Below the pieces are notes generated by a model. The model saw nothing but the letters and a program-made list of their open reading frames with translations. It was not told where the DNA came from and searched no databases. From assembly GCA_963971535.1 (NCBI GenBank), contig OZ020592.1, positions 55,063,150-55,127,149 of the forward strand: DNA of 64,000 nucleotides, read 5' to 3'. The position numbers and the translations under genes were made by a program. The stretch comes from Notolepis coatsorum. Its lineage: Eukaryota; Chordata; Actinopteri; Aulopiformes; Paralepididae. Positions 47,055 to 58,874 of this stretch are shown in pieces (within the stretch, counting starts at the first letter, position 1; each line of letters starts with the position of its first letter).

Positions 47055-47852
47055 TAGGGCTGGGAGATATAACGATAATTATCGCGATATATTTTAATAA
47101 TCGATATCGGGGGGGGAAAAATCTAAAAGACAGTGGACAGACTTGTCTTTCTTGCCTGCAACTTAAAGTAATGGCTTTGCTTGTCCAAATGACAATACTG
47201 ACCAAATTGAGATTTAATTTTCTCTTGTCCATTTATTTTGTTTGCTTTCTAATTTAAAATAGTTTGAAACCGTCTGTACACAGTAGGCTATGTGTGCTAG
47301 CAGAGCTAGTCTCGAGTCACGGTGCACATGTGCGGTGGTTTGTCCACCAAAAAAGCGCCAAAAGATAGAAAAGAAACTTAGCAGAGCCAGAACTGTTCAA
47401 CTCCCCTGGAGCCACAGCCAGCAGAGAAGCCGGTTTACTTTCGCTTTCAAACCAGCTGCAGCCTGAGAACTGGAGTGAGGGGATGTAACACTAAAGATGG
47501 CGGCAATGACAAAGAATTGCTGCAAAATAGACATACCGTACTTTTCGGACTATAAGCCGCACCTTTTTCCCCCATTGTTCGACCCTGCGACTTATATAAC
47601 GGTGCGGCTTATATGTGACTCGACGTGACCAAACCCGAAAATGTCCAGTGAGGCTTATATATGTACACATCATAAAATTTAGCTGCTGCGGCTTATATTC
47701 AGGTGCGGCTTATAGTGCGAAAAGTACGGTACATCTGTTGTTTAATAAAAAAATAAAAAAAATAATACTCGATTTTTTTAATATAGAGTGATATGATATT
47801 GTTATCGATATCGTTATCGCAATATCATTTTTGGCCATATCGCCCAGCCCTA
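47055..47852. mobile_element. hAT-type MITE (TAGGGCTGGG ends)
   Basis: Ends TAGGGCTGGGAGATAT and ATATCGCCCAGCCCTA, flanked by a perfect 8-bp duplication CGTAGATC (47047-47054 and 47853-47860). 798 bp, no transposase. It contains a nested 194-bp TA-flanked palindrome. Confidence 0.9.
47536..47729. mobile_element. TA-flanked palindromic MITE (CCGTACTTTTCGG ends)
   Basis: The ends CCGTACTTTTCGGACTATAA and the near-complement GCGAAAAGTACGG are flanked by TA, as for Tc1/mariner-type insertion. The interior repeats the GCGGCTTATA motif. A related copy is at 52446-52803. Confidence 0.85.
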
Positions 47853-47886
47853 CGTAGATCTATGTTTCTGTTTCGTTATTTCTTTT

Positions 47887-48609
47887 AGGGTGCTTTCACA
47901 CCAGAGCTGTTTGGTCCGGACTATCGCACCAGAGTTCGTTTTCTCGGATAGTCCGCTTTTTTTGGGGTGGTGCGAATGCTCAGTCGAACTCTGGTGCGGA
48001 CCAAACACACAAACTCTGGTCCGCCTGAAAACGTAGGTCTCGGTTCGCTTCATCGGAGCAAACGCGGACAAAATATAGGAAGTGACCTGATAAACTGTGC
48101 ATCTTGATGAGAAGGAAACAAAACAAACACTGCAGCACTGTCCCGCCTGCTCTACTTCACTGTGAAACAGAGAGAGAGAGAGAGTCCCTGTCGTCAGTGG
48201 AGCGGAGTGTGCGCGCGCGTGTGTGAGAGAGATGCGAGTGGATGTCGCTGCATGTTTGTGTTTCGCGGATTTCACACCTGAAGGGAAGGGGTTTCCACTC
48301 TATTGTGTCCAATAGACAAGCGCCCTTTTCGACGTGTTCGAATGTGGTGCGTGTGCGCTGCGCTGCTCCTGAAAATTGTAGAGCTGTCCCCGAAGCTTGT
48401 TTTTGGGATTCTATATATATCCAATAGACGAGCGCCCTTTTCGACCGTGTGACATTGTTCCGAAAGTTTGGTGCACTTGACAAATTGCAGTGTGAAAGCA
48501 GACGAACCAAATGAAGAATGCAACAATGTTGCAACTTCACCCCCCGAACCGCACAGAGTCCGCACCGAGTCTGCACCGAGTCCACCAAAACTATATGTGA
48601 AAGCGCCCT
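47887..48609. mobile_element. MITE with AGGG(T/C)GCTTTCACA ends
   Basis: AGGGTGCTTTCACACCAGAG at the left and TGTGAAAGCGCCCT at the right are inverted copies; both subterminal parts hold GGTCCGGAC/GTCCGC-like motifs. No clean target duplication was found, so superfamily is open (hAT-like in appearance). Confidence 0.65.
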
Positions 48610-50085
48610 TATTCGCTATTGCCATTCATAATCAATCGAGGCACCTTGTGCATGCTGTCCTGAATGTGTCTGAGATCGCAGACAGACAATACCGCCGCCT
48701 AACGCCTTGCGGCCGTTATTGCACTCTATTTGAAACTATGGTTTGTTTTCTAGGCCGAGCTGCGGCGTGGGGGCGGGTTCTAATCACTCCGGCAAGACAA
48801 TCGGTCACCACGGTCGCCTCGACGAGTTCATCCGCCCGCCCGTTCATGTGCAATGCTGGATAATGTCGGACAAACGATCGCAATGAATATTTGGAATGGC
48901 GATCAGATAATTAGATTATTCTTTTTGCAGTACATCAGAGACAAGGTAAGGACTATATATTACCATCTTCAATCCGATAATTTATTGCAGCCCGTGTGTG
49001 TGCTGTTGGCTGCGATAGACGCACGGAGGGCCGGTTTTCCCCCGTCCCCTTTCATGCATGCATGAGGAAACATAATACCGATAATAATGATTCGATAATC
49101 AGTTGAAAATTGGCAACGTGATAAGTGGATTTCACTAAAGGGCTGTTTGACGGAGTTCCCTGGGATTACACAGGATCACTCTACAACTATACTCATATTC
49201 ACCACGGTATAAAACGGAAATGTATAGATGAAGAAATTATCTGTTTTTTTGCACGTTGACCGGAAGAAACCCACTGACAATCGACGGCGTTATTAGATCC
49301 ATAGCTATAATATAAAATATAGGTTTAGCTCTACAAACAAATTGAGCGCTTGGGGTTAATGGGTGGCAAGGCCTATGCACTTCCCGGAAGGGCCGTGGCA
49401 CCCAATGTGTTAAAGGCCAACTTGCAGGTTAAACCCTACTCTTCAGTTATGGGTAGTTTACATCAGCGGTTCTCAACAGGGGTGCCGCGGCGAGATGCCT
49501 GGGAATGTTTCTTTAAAAATATAGAATGACAACTATTTAACTAAACAAATAGTCTATCTAGTGCTTCATGTGTATACAATAATTGCCTAATCAAATAACA
49601 TGAACTAAAAAAGAAATCGATCAAAATGTCTTGCTCTTGACTTATAATAACTTCACCAACTTAACGTCCGCGGGAGGCGTCATTACTTTTACCATTTCCA
49701 GAGCAGTCGCATTCGTGTGACATCACGGGTCCTATGTCCGTTATCAAGGAAATGCCAAGCGGCTATCGGCAATCGTCGTCATTGAAAATTGATTATCACT
49801 AAATGCATTCAGTGCTGGATCTAATCAAATGGATTTATCGAGACACATTATGGAAAGTTCGCAACCGGACCACACAGCTTCTGAAAAGTGCTAATTACAC
49901 GCTTCCGACGGCGATGGTCTACTGCAGAACACGTGAGTGTATCAGCCGCTGGTTATGATTATTATGATACAAAATGTGAATGAATGAATATATCATCTGA
50001 TGCCACCTGGAGAGCTCGTTCCGGTGAAGTGCCCCTGGAAACATTTTGGTCAGAGTGTGGTGCTGAGTACCAAGTAACTCACGAA

Positions 50086-50219
50086 TGGGGGACCCTGATG
50101 TAAACAAGACAAATGTCTTTCTCTGGTCTGCATCCCCTTAACAATTGTGTGTATTGAGCCGTACTGTATTGTACCCATTCTGCAATCTGTTAAATAAAGT
50201 TCTCATTCATTCATTCATG
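50086..50219 (+). repeat. LINE 3' end with (ATTC)n tail
   Basis: GGGGGACCCTGATGTAAACA to GCAATCTGTTAAATAAAG and an ATTC run; same family as 25586-25660 and the inverted copy at 31743-32046. Confidence 0.8.
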
Positions 50220-50221
50220 CA

Positions 50222-50369
50222 GCAGTTAAGGTGTTGATACCATTGAGCACCACATATTTGTGTGAAGCTGGCTTTTCATCCATGACGGCTCTGAAAACAA
50301 AATATAGGGCCAAGTTGAGCCGACATGCGTGTTGCCTTGTCGTCGATCTCCCCACGTATTGACCGTATT
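50222..50369 (+). pseudogene. hAT transposase C-terminal dimerisation fragment
   Basis: It reads [18 protein letters not shown] then [15 protein letters not shown] before a stop at about 50367. This is the conserved end of Charlie/ZBED-type hAT transposases (CEAGFS and KTKYR motifs). The LINE tail replaces the sequence just upstream, so only this piece remains. Confidence 0.8.
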
Positions 50370-51880
50370 ATTAGCCAGCAGCAGCAGACCTCGCACTGAG
50401 CTAGAAATGTCCACAAGTGATTATTTTCTGTATTTATTTATATTTTTTGAGAAATGGTAACTTGGTGATCCTTTGATTTTTGAGAAATAGTCACACTAGT
50501 TATTTTTTTTGGAAAACAGTGCAGCTGCAACAGATAGCACGTTGGTGATCCTTTTCTGTATTTAAAAAAAATTGTCACACTATTGTTATATTTATTTATA
50601 CATTTAGACCTGAAACGCCTGCTAATAATGCATTATATAGCCTGCATATACACACAAATGTGTTTCCTGGTTTCAATGGGTTAAATAAACGTTATTTTGA
50701 AAGCAAGCACTTGTCATCATTGTAGAAAAAAAGACAGGACCGGAAAAGTCTTTATCGTATGTAGGGGTGCCCTGGAATATTTTATTGGACACAGGGGTGC
50801 CTTGGCAGCAGAAAGATTGAGAACCCCTGGTTTACATCATTGGTATCTAATTTCATTATTTATTTTTTTCCATTTGATGCCGGAAATGCCACTCAGAAAG
50901 GGTCCACGCACGAATAACATGCACGGAGCAAATCTAAAAGCTTATCAAGACGCTAGCAGGGCCGTGACGTCACTTCAGGCAACTTATGCCCGTCCGGGTC
51001 ATAGTACTACTGGCTATATGGCTCTGGCTAACGTTAGCATTATGGCTACTGTCGTGAACCATTTTAGATCGGGGCATGTAGAGGAGTTTGGGGAACGAGT
51101 AAAATGTGCAGGTCCTCTTCTCAGACCTGTGGGGCAAAGCACTGCACGCATCATGCCGGCTAGCAAGCTACACGTCGTGGCATGTTGATAGCACAATAGT
51201 AGCCCAATCGGTGCATCACAGTCACGAAACGGGCTACCACGATAGCCATTAGCTAACTAACGTTAACGTTACAAGCTCAAACACCTTATAACTACTACTA
51301 TTGTCGTGTCCATAAGTTCCCTGGCAGAATACTTGTGAGGACAAAGGTATACAAATAGGAGAGAACAATTTTAAATCGGGCATTGTTAGGAGTTTCGAGA
51401 ATGCTGGCTACCAAGCTAAGCTACGTTAGCTACTAACGTTATATACACAATATGTACAACAACACAATGATTTACATTATTACAAATATGGTAACGTGGT
51501 TGTGGCTTTTACAAATAGTGGTTAGCTTTAGAGATGAATGGCTATGATCACGGAGCAATAGTGTTAGGTGAAACAGAGACTAGCTCCTCGGCTAGTAGCA
51601 AGAATGCTCTGCTTCCTGCCACTACCTGCCTGTGACTCTCAGAGCCCCTCGCTGCCCTGCACCTGATGTGACGTCATCATTAAGATGACACATGCACACT
51701 ATGAACCATGGATTAAAATATGCATGTGCGTGAGGTTGTGGTTTAGTCGACAAAATGTTTGATAAAAACGCTAAAACTGGGTCAATTTCGATAAAAAAAA
51801 TGTCCCTCTTCATGAAAGTCAGCGTTGGCCTAGTCACATTGTTTATTGAACAAAAATACAACCTGCAAGTTGGCCTTTAA

Positions 51881-53133
51881 CACTTTGAATGCCACCCACA
51901 AGTTCTCGTGTTATTACCCCCCCCCGGGTTGAATGCCCACTCACGAGAATATTCATTGTTTTTTTTGGCGATCTGAAATCATATTTCATCAACAGAGTCG
52001 ACCGTTGGAAATTCAGCTACCTCAGGCGCTCAGATGTGTAAAAAGGGCCGCCTATCGTCTCCCAGGTGGTAATTCACCCTTTTGGATTGAACTCAATGCA
52101 AATTAATGAGAAAAAAAAACCCGCACTCCACATTTTACTTCTCACTCATGTAACCAGGGTCTACCAGCTTCACTCTGGAGCCTCGGAGCCGCGGGAATAT
52201 GTGTTTTACTGTATACACGATGGATCAATCAAATGAGATTTTTTCGAATGGCGATCGGGAATTGGAATAAACCATTTGGATACCATCTGAGATCTATGTT
52301 ATCAGTATTAGGATAATCAGACCCGTTTTCACGGATATATAAGCTTTTATGTGATTATGGTGATAGGCTGTTTGACTCTGCTCGCGGTCAGGAAATAGGA
52401 GCAGCGATTATCAGCGCAGGGCACGAGCGTGCATAGATACACATACCGTACTTTTCGGACTATAAGCCGCGGCTTTTTTCCCCATTTTTCGACCCTGCGG
52501 CTTATATAACGGTGCGGCTTATATGTGGACCAAACCCGAAAATATTGCTTTTTTTACTGCATTGAAATGTTATTTATCCGTTCCCTTATTTGCTAAACTT
52601 AATAGAACTTGTAAATGAGTTCATTCTTGTTATTTGTCCGACAGTATTGTGACAATCCCCTCTGTGCACGAACCCTTACATATGGTAATTAAACATTAAA
52701 ACACCTGCGGCTTATAGTCCAGTGCGGCTTATATATGTACACATCATTCAATTTAGCTGCTGCGGCTTATAGTCAGGTGTGGCTTATAGTGCGAAAAGTA
52801 CGGTACTATCGATCATCTAGTGTTTATTTGAAAACGATTCATAAATAGGCCGACAAATGACAACGTTCTAGAATATTCCAGGAAAAGGCGATTATCAGGG
52901 AATCTCTTCTTTTTTCAGTGAAACAGAGTGCTTTTCAGAATGGTAGAACACGGAAATGAAGCGATAAAAAAACAATATGCTTTGACAATGTTGACTGGAA
53001 AACGAGTCTTTGATAAGCGACGGGCAGATTAAACACATTTTTAAACATAGATTAGGCGATATTAACGTTAACATTGAAGTGGCCTTGGGCATTCAAGGGA
53101 CTAATAAAGAATTAAGCTTGGGCAGTCAAAGTG
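51881..53133. mobile_element. TTAA-flanked family element with nested TA-MITE
   Basis: TTAA at 51877-51880 and 53134-53137; ends CACTTTGAATGCC and GGCAGTCAAAGTG. Without the 358-bp MITE it is about 0.89 kb, like the other family members. Confidence 0.8.
52446..52803. mobile_element. TA-flanked palindromic MITE, second copy
   Basis: Same ends as 47536-47729 (CCGTACTTTTCGGACTATAA; GCGAAAAGTACGG) with TA on both sides; longer interior. Confidence 0.85.
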
Positions 53134-53479
53134 TTAAGCAGCATTTATTTTGCAATGTACACTGGTTGTGACTATGGCAAAGTAGTCTCAAAAGCTTACA
53201 AAAGTCTCAAAAGTTTACCAATGGAAATTGCAATTCATGGGCATAACTGGGTAATAAATACGGCGCAGCAGAAAATCACTTTTGTAGTCTACTGCACAGC
53301 CTACGTGCCTGGTGGAGCTCGTGGCATTGAATGACACCAGGCACACGCAATGTCTATGCCCCCCATCAAGAGTGGGAATGCCATTTGCCAAACTAGCAGA
53401 ACCCAGCGTTCCTCGTGTCAAATTTAAACATCCTCCACTGTTAAATCCCCCCGGTTTGATTTGAGAGATAAGTCCATAC

Positions 53480-53540
53480 CTGTCGGCCGGCGTGCCGCAG
53501 GCCCAGTTTACCGCTGATTAAAGACGGTACCTCTTCCGGC
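53480..53540 (-). CDS. psmd11: psmd11 61-bp exon (PEEVPSLISGKLGLRHAGRQ)
   Basis: The first base completes a Leu codon (TT|G) from the upstream exon; twenty codons follow. Acceptor TTTCAG, donor GTATGG. Recalled human sequence is [20 protein letters not shown], so this is the most diverged exon seen here, with the SGKL-LR-AGRQ core kept. Confidence 0.94.
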
Positions 53541-53790
53541 CTGAAACAAAGAACGAGGAAAAAATCATCACATCAGAATACAAACACGTCTATAGTCAGA
53601 CTGAAGGTTCTCTCTTATACTCAAGACTATATGCAGACAATGCAATGTTAATGCAATGTTAATGCAATGCAGAAAGGCAATATTGCCTGCAACATGTTAG
53701 TTCAATCAAGACAGGAAATATTGCCCGCATCAGGGGCGAATATAGGTATTGGCAAATGGCAATATGGATAATATTACTGCCTGTACTTAA

Positions 53791-54700
53791 CTTTTATGGC
53801 CAATCACGAAAAAAGTTGGGTTATCTCGCCAACGGTTGAGCGCCAAAACCCGGGTTTTCAATCGTTTATAGTTTTCTTTTATTAAATTTTTTATTCTATA
53901 CAGTCTCACGGACCTCGGTGTATCATTCTGAGAACCCGAGATTGCAATGCAGGGTGGCAGTATCACCTACCCTTTGAAACCTTATTTCACACTGAGTTAC
54001 ATTTTATATGGTCCGGGCGGAGAAATGGTACCCGGGCAAGTGAAAGGCTTCATTTGAGGCACTTGGAATGCATCCAGCACACTTGGTGGATAGTTTGTCC
54101 CATTTCATGTCAGGGATCCGATGGACATCAATACTGGAAATCGCGATCAGACAATTGGAATATTCATTTTGGAATACCTCCTATCAAAGGTAAGGACTAT
54201 ATGACATCAATCCTACAATGATTTCACATCGATCGCAACGATCATGTTACGTACTCCAAAAAGTATGCCATTGTGGACGACCAGAGCATCAACGAAACGA
54301 CTCCCCCCGTTGATGCCTTCATGATGAAACAGAATACCTATTATATACCTTTGATTTGGAAATAGTTTAGTGTCCAGACGAGCAACGCAAACGACTTTAG
54401 CTAAATGCACATAGCGCTCCATAACTCAGCTTCCAGGAATTAGCCTGGATCACTCTGAAACTATACAATATTCACCACGGGATAACACGCCAACATATAC
54501 ATGAAAAAACGTTTTTTTTTACTTTTTTACATGTTGGACGAGCGATAGTGACTGTCAAATGAGCCATAGTATTGTCTCCATAGCTATAACATAGAATATA
54601 GATATAGCTCTGCAAACATTGTGACGCATTGTGAAAATGCCTATCTTTTAAAGCGTGGCCCAGACCACAGGGATGGGGATACACGCTGGCGCTGAATGAG
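53791..54700. mobile_element. TTAA-flanked element of the ~0.93-kb family
   Basis: TTAA at 53787-53790 and 54701-54704; ends CTTTTATGGCCAA and GGCGCTGAATGAG (weakly inverted). Length 910 bp; shares GGTAAGGACTATAT with the element at 46986-49409. Confidence 0.65.
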
Positions 54701-54704
54701 TTAA

Positions 54705-55322
54705 AGGATAACTCCACTATTTTGGGAAATTAGCTTATTTAACATCTTCCCTGGAGTTAGACAAGAAGATGCATACCTTTTTTGTCTCTGTGCGTGCATT
54801 TTAGCTTTGGGAATAGATGCTCCGTTAGCATAGCTTAGCTTCATCACTGGAAGTGAGGCAGGACAGTAGCCTTACAGTGCCTTACAGTGTATTGCAAGGT
54901 CTGACATTGACCAAACTTGATATGCATGACCTTGGTGGGCTCTAGGTCAACTCCTGAAAAGGGGGTCAATGTCAGACCTTGCAATCAAAAGTTAGGGGCG
55001 CACTGAAATTATGGCAAGGGTTATTAGCCCCCTAACTTTTGATTGCAAAGTCTGACATTGACCCCCTTTTCAGGAGTTGACCTAGAGCCCACCAAGGTCA
55101 TGCATATCAAGTTTGGTCAATGTCAGACCTTGCAATACACTGTAAGGCACTGTAAGGCTACTGTCCTGCCTCACTTCCAGTGATGAAGCTAAGCTATGCT
55201 AACGGAGCATCTATTCCCAAAGCTAAAATGCACGCACAGAGACAAAAAAGGTATGCATCTTCTTGTCTAACTCCAGGGAAGATGTTAAATAAGCTAATTT
55301 CCCAAAATAGTGGAGTTATCCT
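54705..55322. mobile_element. Near-perfect palindromic foldback element, TTAA-flanked
   Basis: Arms of about 294 bp (54705-54998 and about 55028-55322) are inverted copies with one visible mismatch and a ~28-bp spacer. TTAA flanks both ends (54701-54704, 55323-55326). Ends are AGGATAACTCCACTATTTTG. Each arm also contains its own smaller inverted repeat (GCAAGGTCTGACATTGACC and its complement). No coding content. Confidence 0.93.
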
Positions 55323-55326
55323 TTAA

Positions 55327-55972
55327 CAAAATGCATCATGAAAAATGCTATTGGTCTTAATTATGGACACAATGACCCATTTACGCGGTCCCATAATGTT
55401 GCCCGAACTAAATACCTAGATGACCTCAGTCAGTGATTAGTACCCACATGTCTTTATAGTAGTAAGCATTTGCTTCAGCCCGGCCAGAGCACATAATGAG
55501 CAGGGTTTGCACTATTGAGGAAATCTGAATCTTGCTTGTTTCACTATGACGTCACTATGTAGACAGAACAGCTTGTGAAGCGGAGTTAGCTAGTAAGAAT
55601 TCAATGGATTTAGCCATTTTAGCTATTGTAATGGCTCTTTAGTAAATTTGTAATTTGGTAAAAGAAACAGATTTTTTTTTAAATCTTTTTTTAAGAGACC
55701 GGGCTTGGATATGATGTTCAGTTGAGTTCACAATCACTACAACATAAATGAAGAAAATGTCTTTCACTTAAGGTCATCAACAGCTCTCACCCCTCTAACG
55801 CACCAGCAATGTGTGCCGTTCAGATAGCAACGTTGTGGTGAAATACAGCCAGCGATTCCACGGTGCCAAGAGGGATCAATCAACCCCCGAGAACAGTAGC
55901 TCAATCCATTTCAAACAGCAACTGGACTCTTGGTCTGTTCTACATGAGACATTAAGCTGGAGTGGGGCTTAC
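55327..55972. other. psmd11 intron, no element recognised
   Basis: Ordinary AT-rich intron, no ORF or repeat identified. Confidence 0.5.
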
Positions 55973-56117
55973 AAGTTAAGCACAATCTTGCAGAGCAGCA
56001 TGTATTTGAGCGCTGTGATGGCTTTGGGATGGTCGACAGAGTCATAGCCCTCGAAAGCCTCAAAGAAGTAGGAGTAGGCCGTCTTCCAGTCCTTCTCCTC
56101 GGCCGCATGGCAGATCC
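55973..56117 (-). CDS. psmd11: psmd11 145-bp exon (most upstream exon in window)
   Basis: Two bases complete a Gly codon, then forty-seven codons: [40 protein letters not shown] and LCKIVLN, with TT left for the next exon. Acceptor TTTTGCAG, donor TTGTAAGC. This is the helical TPR-like repeat region at about residues 215-263 of a ~422-residue protein. All seven exons sum to 626 bp, frame kept throughout. Upstream coding exons (residues 1 to ~214) were not found between 56118 and 64000. Confidence 0.96.
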
Positions 56118-56411
56118 CTGCAAAAGCAGACGAGACACAGTTAGTATTAACGCGGAGAGATGACCTACACACAACCAACTACAGGGGGCAATCTTTGGAA
56201 ATCTCACAACTCGATCTTTGATTCCTGGGGTCACGATTTGCTTTAAAATAGATCGAGCCAGTTTGAAAGATTACATTCTAGATTGCCATTAACCTTTGCG
56301 TTACAAAGTTTGAATATTGTGTGTCTTTCTGCTTGGCTAATGTTGGCCATGTGTACGATTTTTAAGGTTTAAACCTTATCGCAATATTTGATGAATCAAT
56401 TTGGAAATTGG

Positions 56412-56522
56412 TAGGGCTGTCTTAAATACTTCGAAGCTTCGTTCGATGGCACAAGCTTCGAACATTAAAAAAAAATCGAAGTAAAAGAAAAGAAAAATCA
56501 TTTTTTTTTTCTTTTTTACTTC

Positions 56523-56566
<44 letters not shown>

Positions 56567-57706
56567 CATGGGGCCATTGGGTGGGGCCGGGGGACAAATA
56601 CACTGGAGGAAAGTAACCCAGCTCAGCACTGCCCAAATTATATCATCACTATTGCCTGTTTGAAGGATATCATCCTCAAACACACCACCTACACGCCTAT
56701 TCTCAGTCCTTGCCCCACAATGGTGGAATGAACTACACACCCCAGTTAGGACAGCCGAATCCCATCCAATCTTTCGCTGTCGACTAAAGACTCACTTCTT
56801 CAACCATTATCTGAAATAAAATTACAAAAAATTAAATAAAAAAATCTAACCCTAACTAACCTTACTGTCATGCACTTGTCCTAATAAACGAACCTACACT
56901 GCAACATGCAACACTTTGATGAATATTGTTACTCAGCTGATAGTTGTATCCTTCCTGATGACCTGTTGTACAGAACTTGTAAGTCGCTTTGGATAAAAGC
57001 GTCAGCTAAATGACTAAATGTAAATGTGAATGTAAATGCCTTGTAGAATTCCACACATAAGAAAGAAAGATACTGGGATGAATAAACAAAATAGGAAATA
57101 AAATGAAGAAATGCATGCAATACATAAATAAATATGAATCTCCATATATGAAATAGAACATTTAGATAATGTGCTACTGAGATGTTTTGGTGAGTTCTTT
57201 GTTTTTTTGTGGAAGTAGCCCTTCTTAAAAATGCATGAACATTCACTGATAATTGGTCTGTAGTGGAGTCTACAAGGTCTACATTGCCGGACCATGTAGA
57301 ATCCGGACCTTGTAGACTGACACAATTCTGTGCATAGTTTAGTCTACACAGGCCATATTTCAAATAATCAAAATCTTAATTCATTCATCTTAAACATTCT
57401 TGATTTGGGGGATTGGTAGTTCCCATGAAATCTGAAGTTGTTCAAACGACAACAGCGATCCACCTTGAATTAAATCACACAGCAGAGTGAAACCTTGTTG
57501 GCTGCGTCAGTCACGAAAGGGGCTACTTAATTCATTAATCCAATCCACTTTATTTATAGAGCACATTTAAAAACAACAACGTTTACCAAAGTGCTGTACA
57601 AGTCCCACAACATAAGAAAAAAAAAAAAAAAAAAAAGCTTCGAATTAAAATCGAAGCTCGGCCCCGAAGCTTCGATTGCCAAAAAAAAATTCGAAGGTCA
57701 GCCCTA
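56412..57706 (-). mobile_element. hAT-type element (TAGGGCTG ends), copy 1
   Basis: Ends TAGGGCTGTCTTAAATACTT and GGTCAGCCCTA, flanked by a perfect 8-bp duplication GAAATTGG (56404-56411 and 57707-57714). 1295 bp, no transposase. It contains CTTCGAAGC-type hairpins, a GT microsatellite (56524-56562) and the TTTATCCAAAGCGACTTACA repeat core. Inverted relative to the copy at 58875. Confidence 0.93.
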
Positions 57707-57714
57707 GAAATTGG

Positions 57715-58874
57715 ATAGAACATCAACCCTTACGAACAGGTGTCGCTCAACAAGTGTTGAATAACTAAATGAGTGGATGAGTCACTGACTGGAACCTTAA
57801 AAAATACCATTGAGGACCAATTATTCAATTCACAATAATAATGACACATGCTGCCAACCATTGCACGACAATTCTCATTAAATCCACTCAACTGGAAATA
57901 TATCACTTCATTATGGAACACCGGGTGACAAATATTTCATCCAGCATTTCAATGACAAAGCAGGCTACACTAAAGAATACCACCTGATGAAGTATAGGTC
58001 AGTCACAGACTGTGGTTTAGTGTCAAGTCATAGTACAGTCTCTTAATTTGTATCACCATCCAGACAAATAGCCAATCTTAGACAATTCACCAGTCAGGTC
58101 CATGAATATTTGGACATTGACACAATTTCGCCTCTGTACACCACCACAATGGACTTACAAGTGCAGACTTTCGGCTTTAATTTGAGGGCATTTACATCCA
58201 AATCAGGTGAACAGTGTAGGAATTACAACTGTGTCTAATTTTTTTTCCTTCTCGATCCGATTCCGATCCGATACCAGTGCATACATTAAAAAAATTATAA
58301 TATAATATTTTTATTTTTTTATATATACAGCTACTGTTTTATATATAGTTTTTTTTAGTAATAACTAGAAAGTAGGTATTTATTCAACAACAGGTGATTG
58401 TATAGATTAGTATTAGTATCATTAATTGACAACCGTGAACAATGAGTTCACCCACGGAAAGGTTGTTGGGACATGGACATGGACGTTATACGTTGTTGCA
58501 CTCCAGAAGGCCTAGTAGCAGAGGCTCTGTTGTGATTTTTAATGAACAATAAATATTCAACATTCTCTTTTGAGACTCCGCCTCAGACTCTTATCCTTTG
58601 GCACTTGGAACTTGTGGTACTTTGCTTGCAGGTCTGCAGCCATTATTGCTGGATTATGAATAGCACCAACTTTAGCCAAGGTACCGTTATCAAGCTAAGC
58701 TAGCTGACCTAGCTCGTCTTCCCCGCAAGGTTTTCACATTAACATTTGATAATGTTAGTCAGCTAACGCTAGTCAGTAGCTACTTGACTTAAATACGATT
58801 CACCGTGGGTGCATTATTGTTGATAGACGGCCAGTGTCAGGTCCTGGAGAAAGGACAGGGGATCATCTGATTTG
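57715..58874. other. Intronic or flanking DNA, unassigned
   Basis: It includes a stretch near 58240-58280 (CCGATTCCGATCCGATACCA) that may pair with 60290-60370 (CGATACC/GGTATCGG motifs) as the ends of an older element around the next hAT; not proven. Confidence 0.35.

Larger units (their letters stand above)
46986..49409. mobile_element. TTAA-flanked family element with two nested MITEs
   Basis: TTAA at 46982-46985 and 49410-49413; ends CACTTTGGGTGCC and GGCACCCAATGTG. Without the MITEs at 47055-47852 and 47887-48609 about 0.89 kb remains, the family length. Confidence 0.78.
49464..50829 (+). mobile_element. hAT transposon, Charlie-like ends, internally deleted
   Basis: Ends CAGCGGTTCTCAACAGGGGT and TTGAGAACCCCTG, flanked by a perfect 8-bp duplication GTTTACAT (49456-49463 and 50830-50837). 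CAG(C/T)GGTTCTCAAC ends are characteristic of Charlie-group hATs. It holds a LINE tail and a transposase C-terminal fragment. Confidence 0.92.
49414..51876. mobile_element. TTAA-flanked element, AGGCCAACTTGCAGG family
   Basis: It lies between TTAA 49410-49413 and 51877-51880, with inverted ends AGGCCAACTTGCAGGTT and AACCTGCAAGTTGGCCT. It is related to the element at 6804-7640. A hAT of 1366 bp is nested at 49464-50829, leaving about 1.1 kb. Confidence 0.8.

Noticed and set aside
48157..48863. Several overlapping 117-143-codon frames on both strands
   Set aside because: They lie in a MITE and a TTAA element and have no family motifs.
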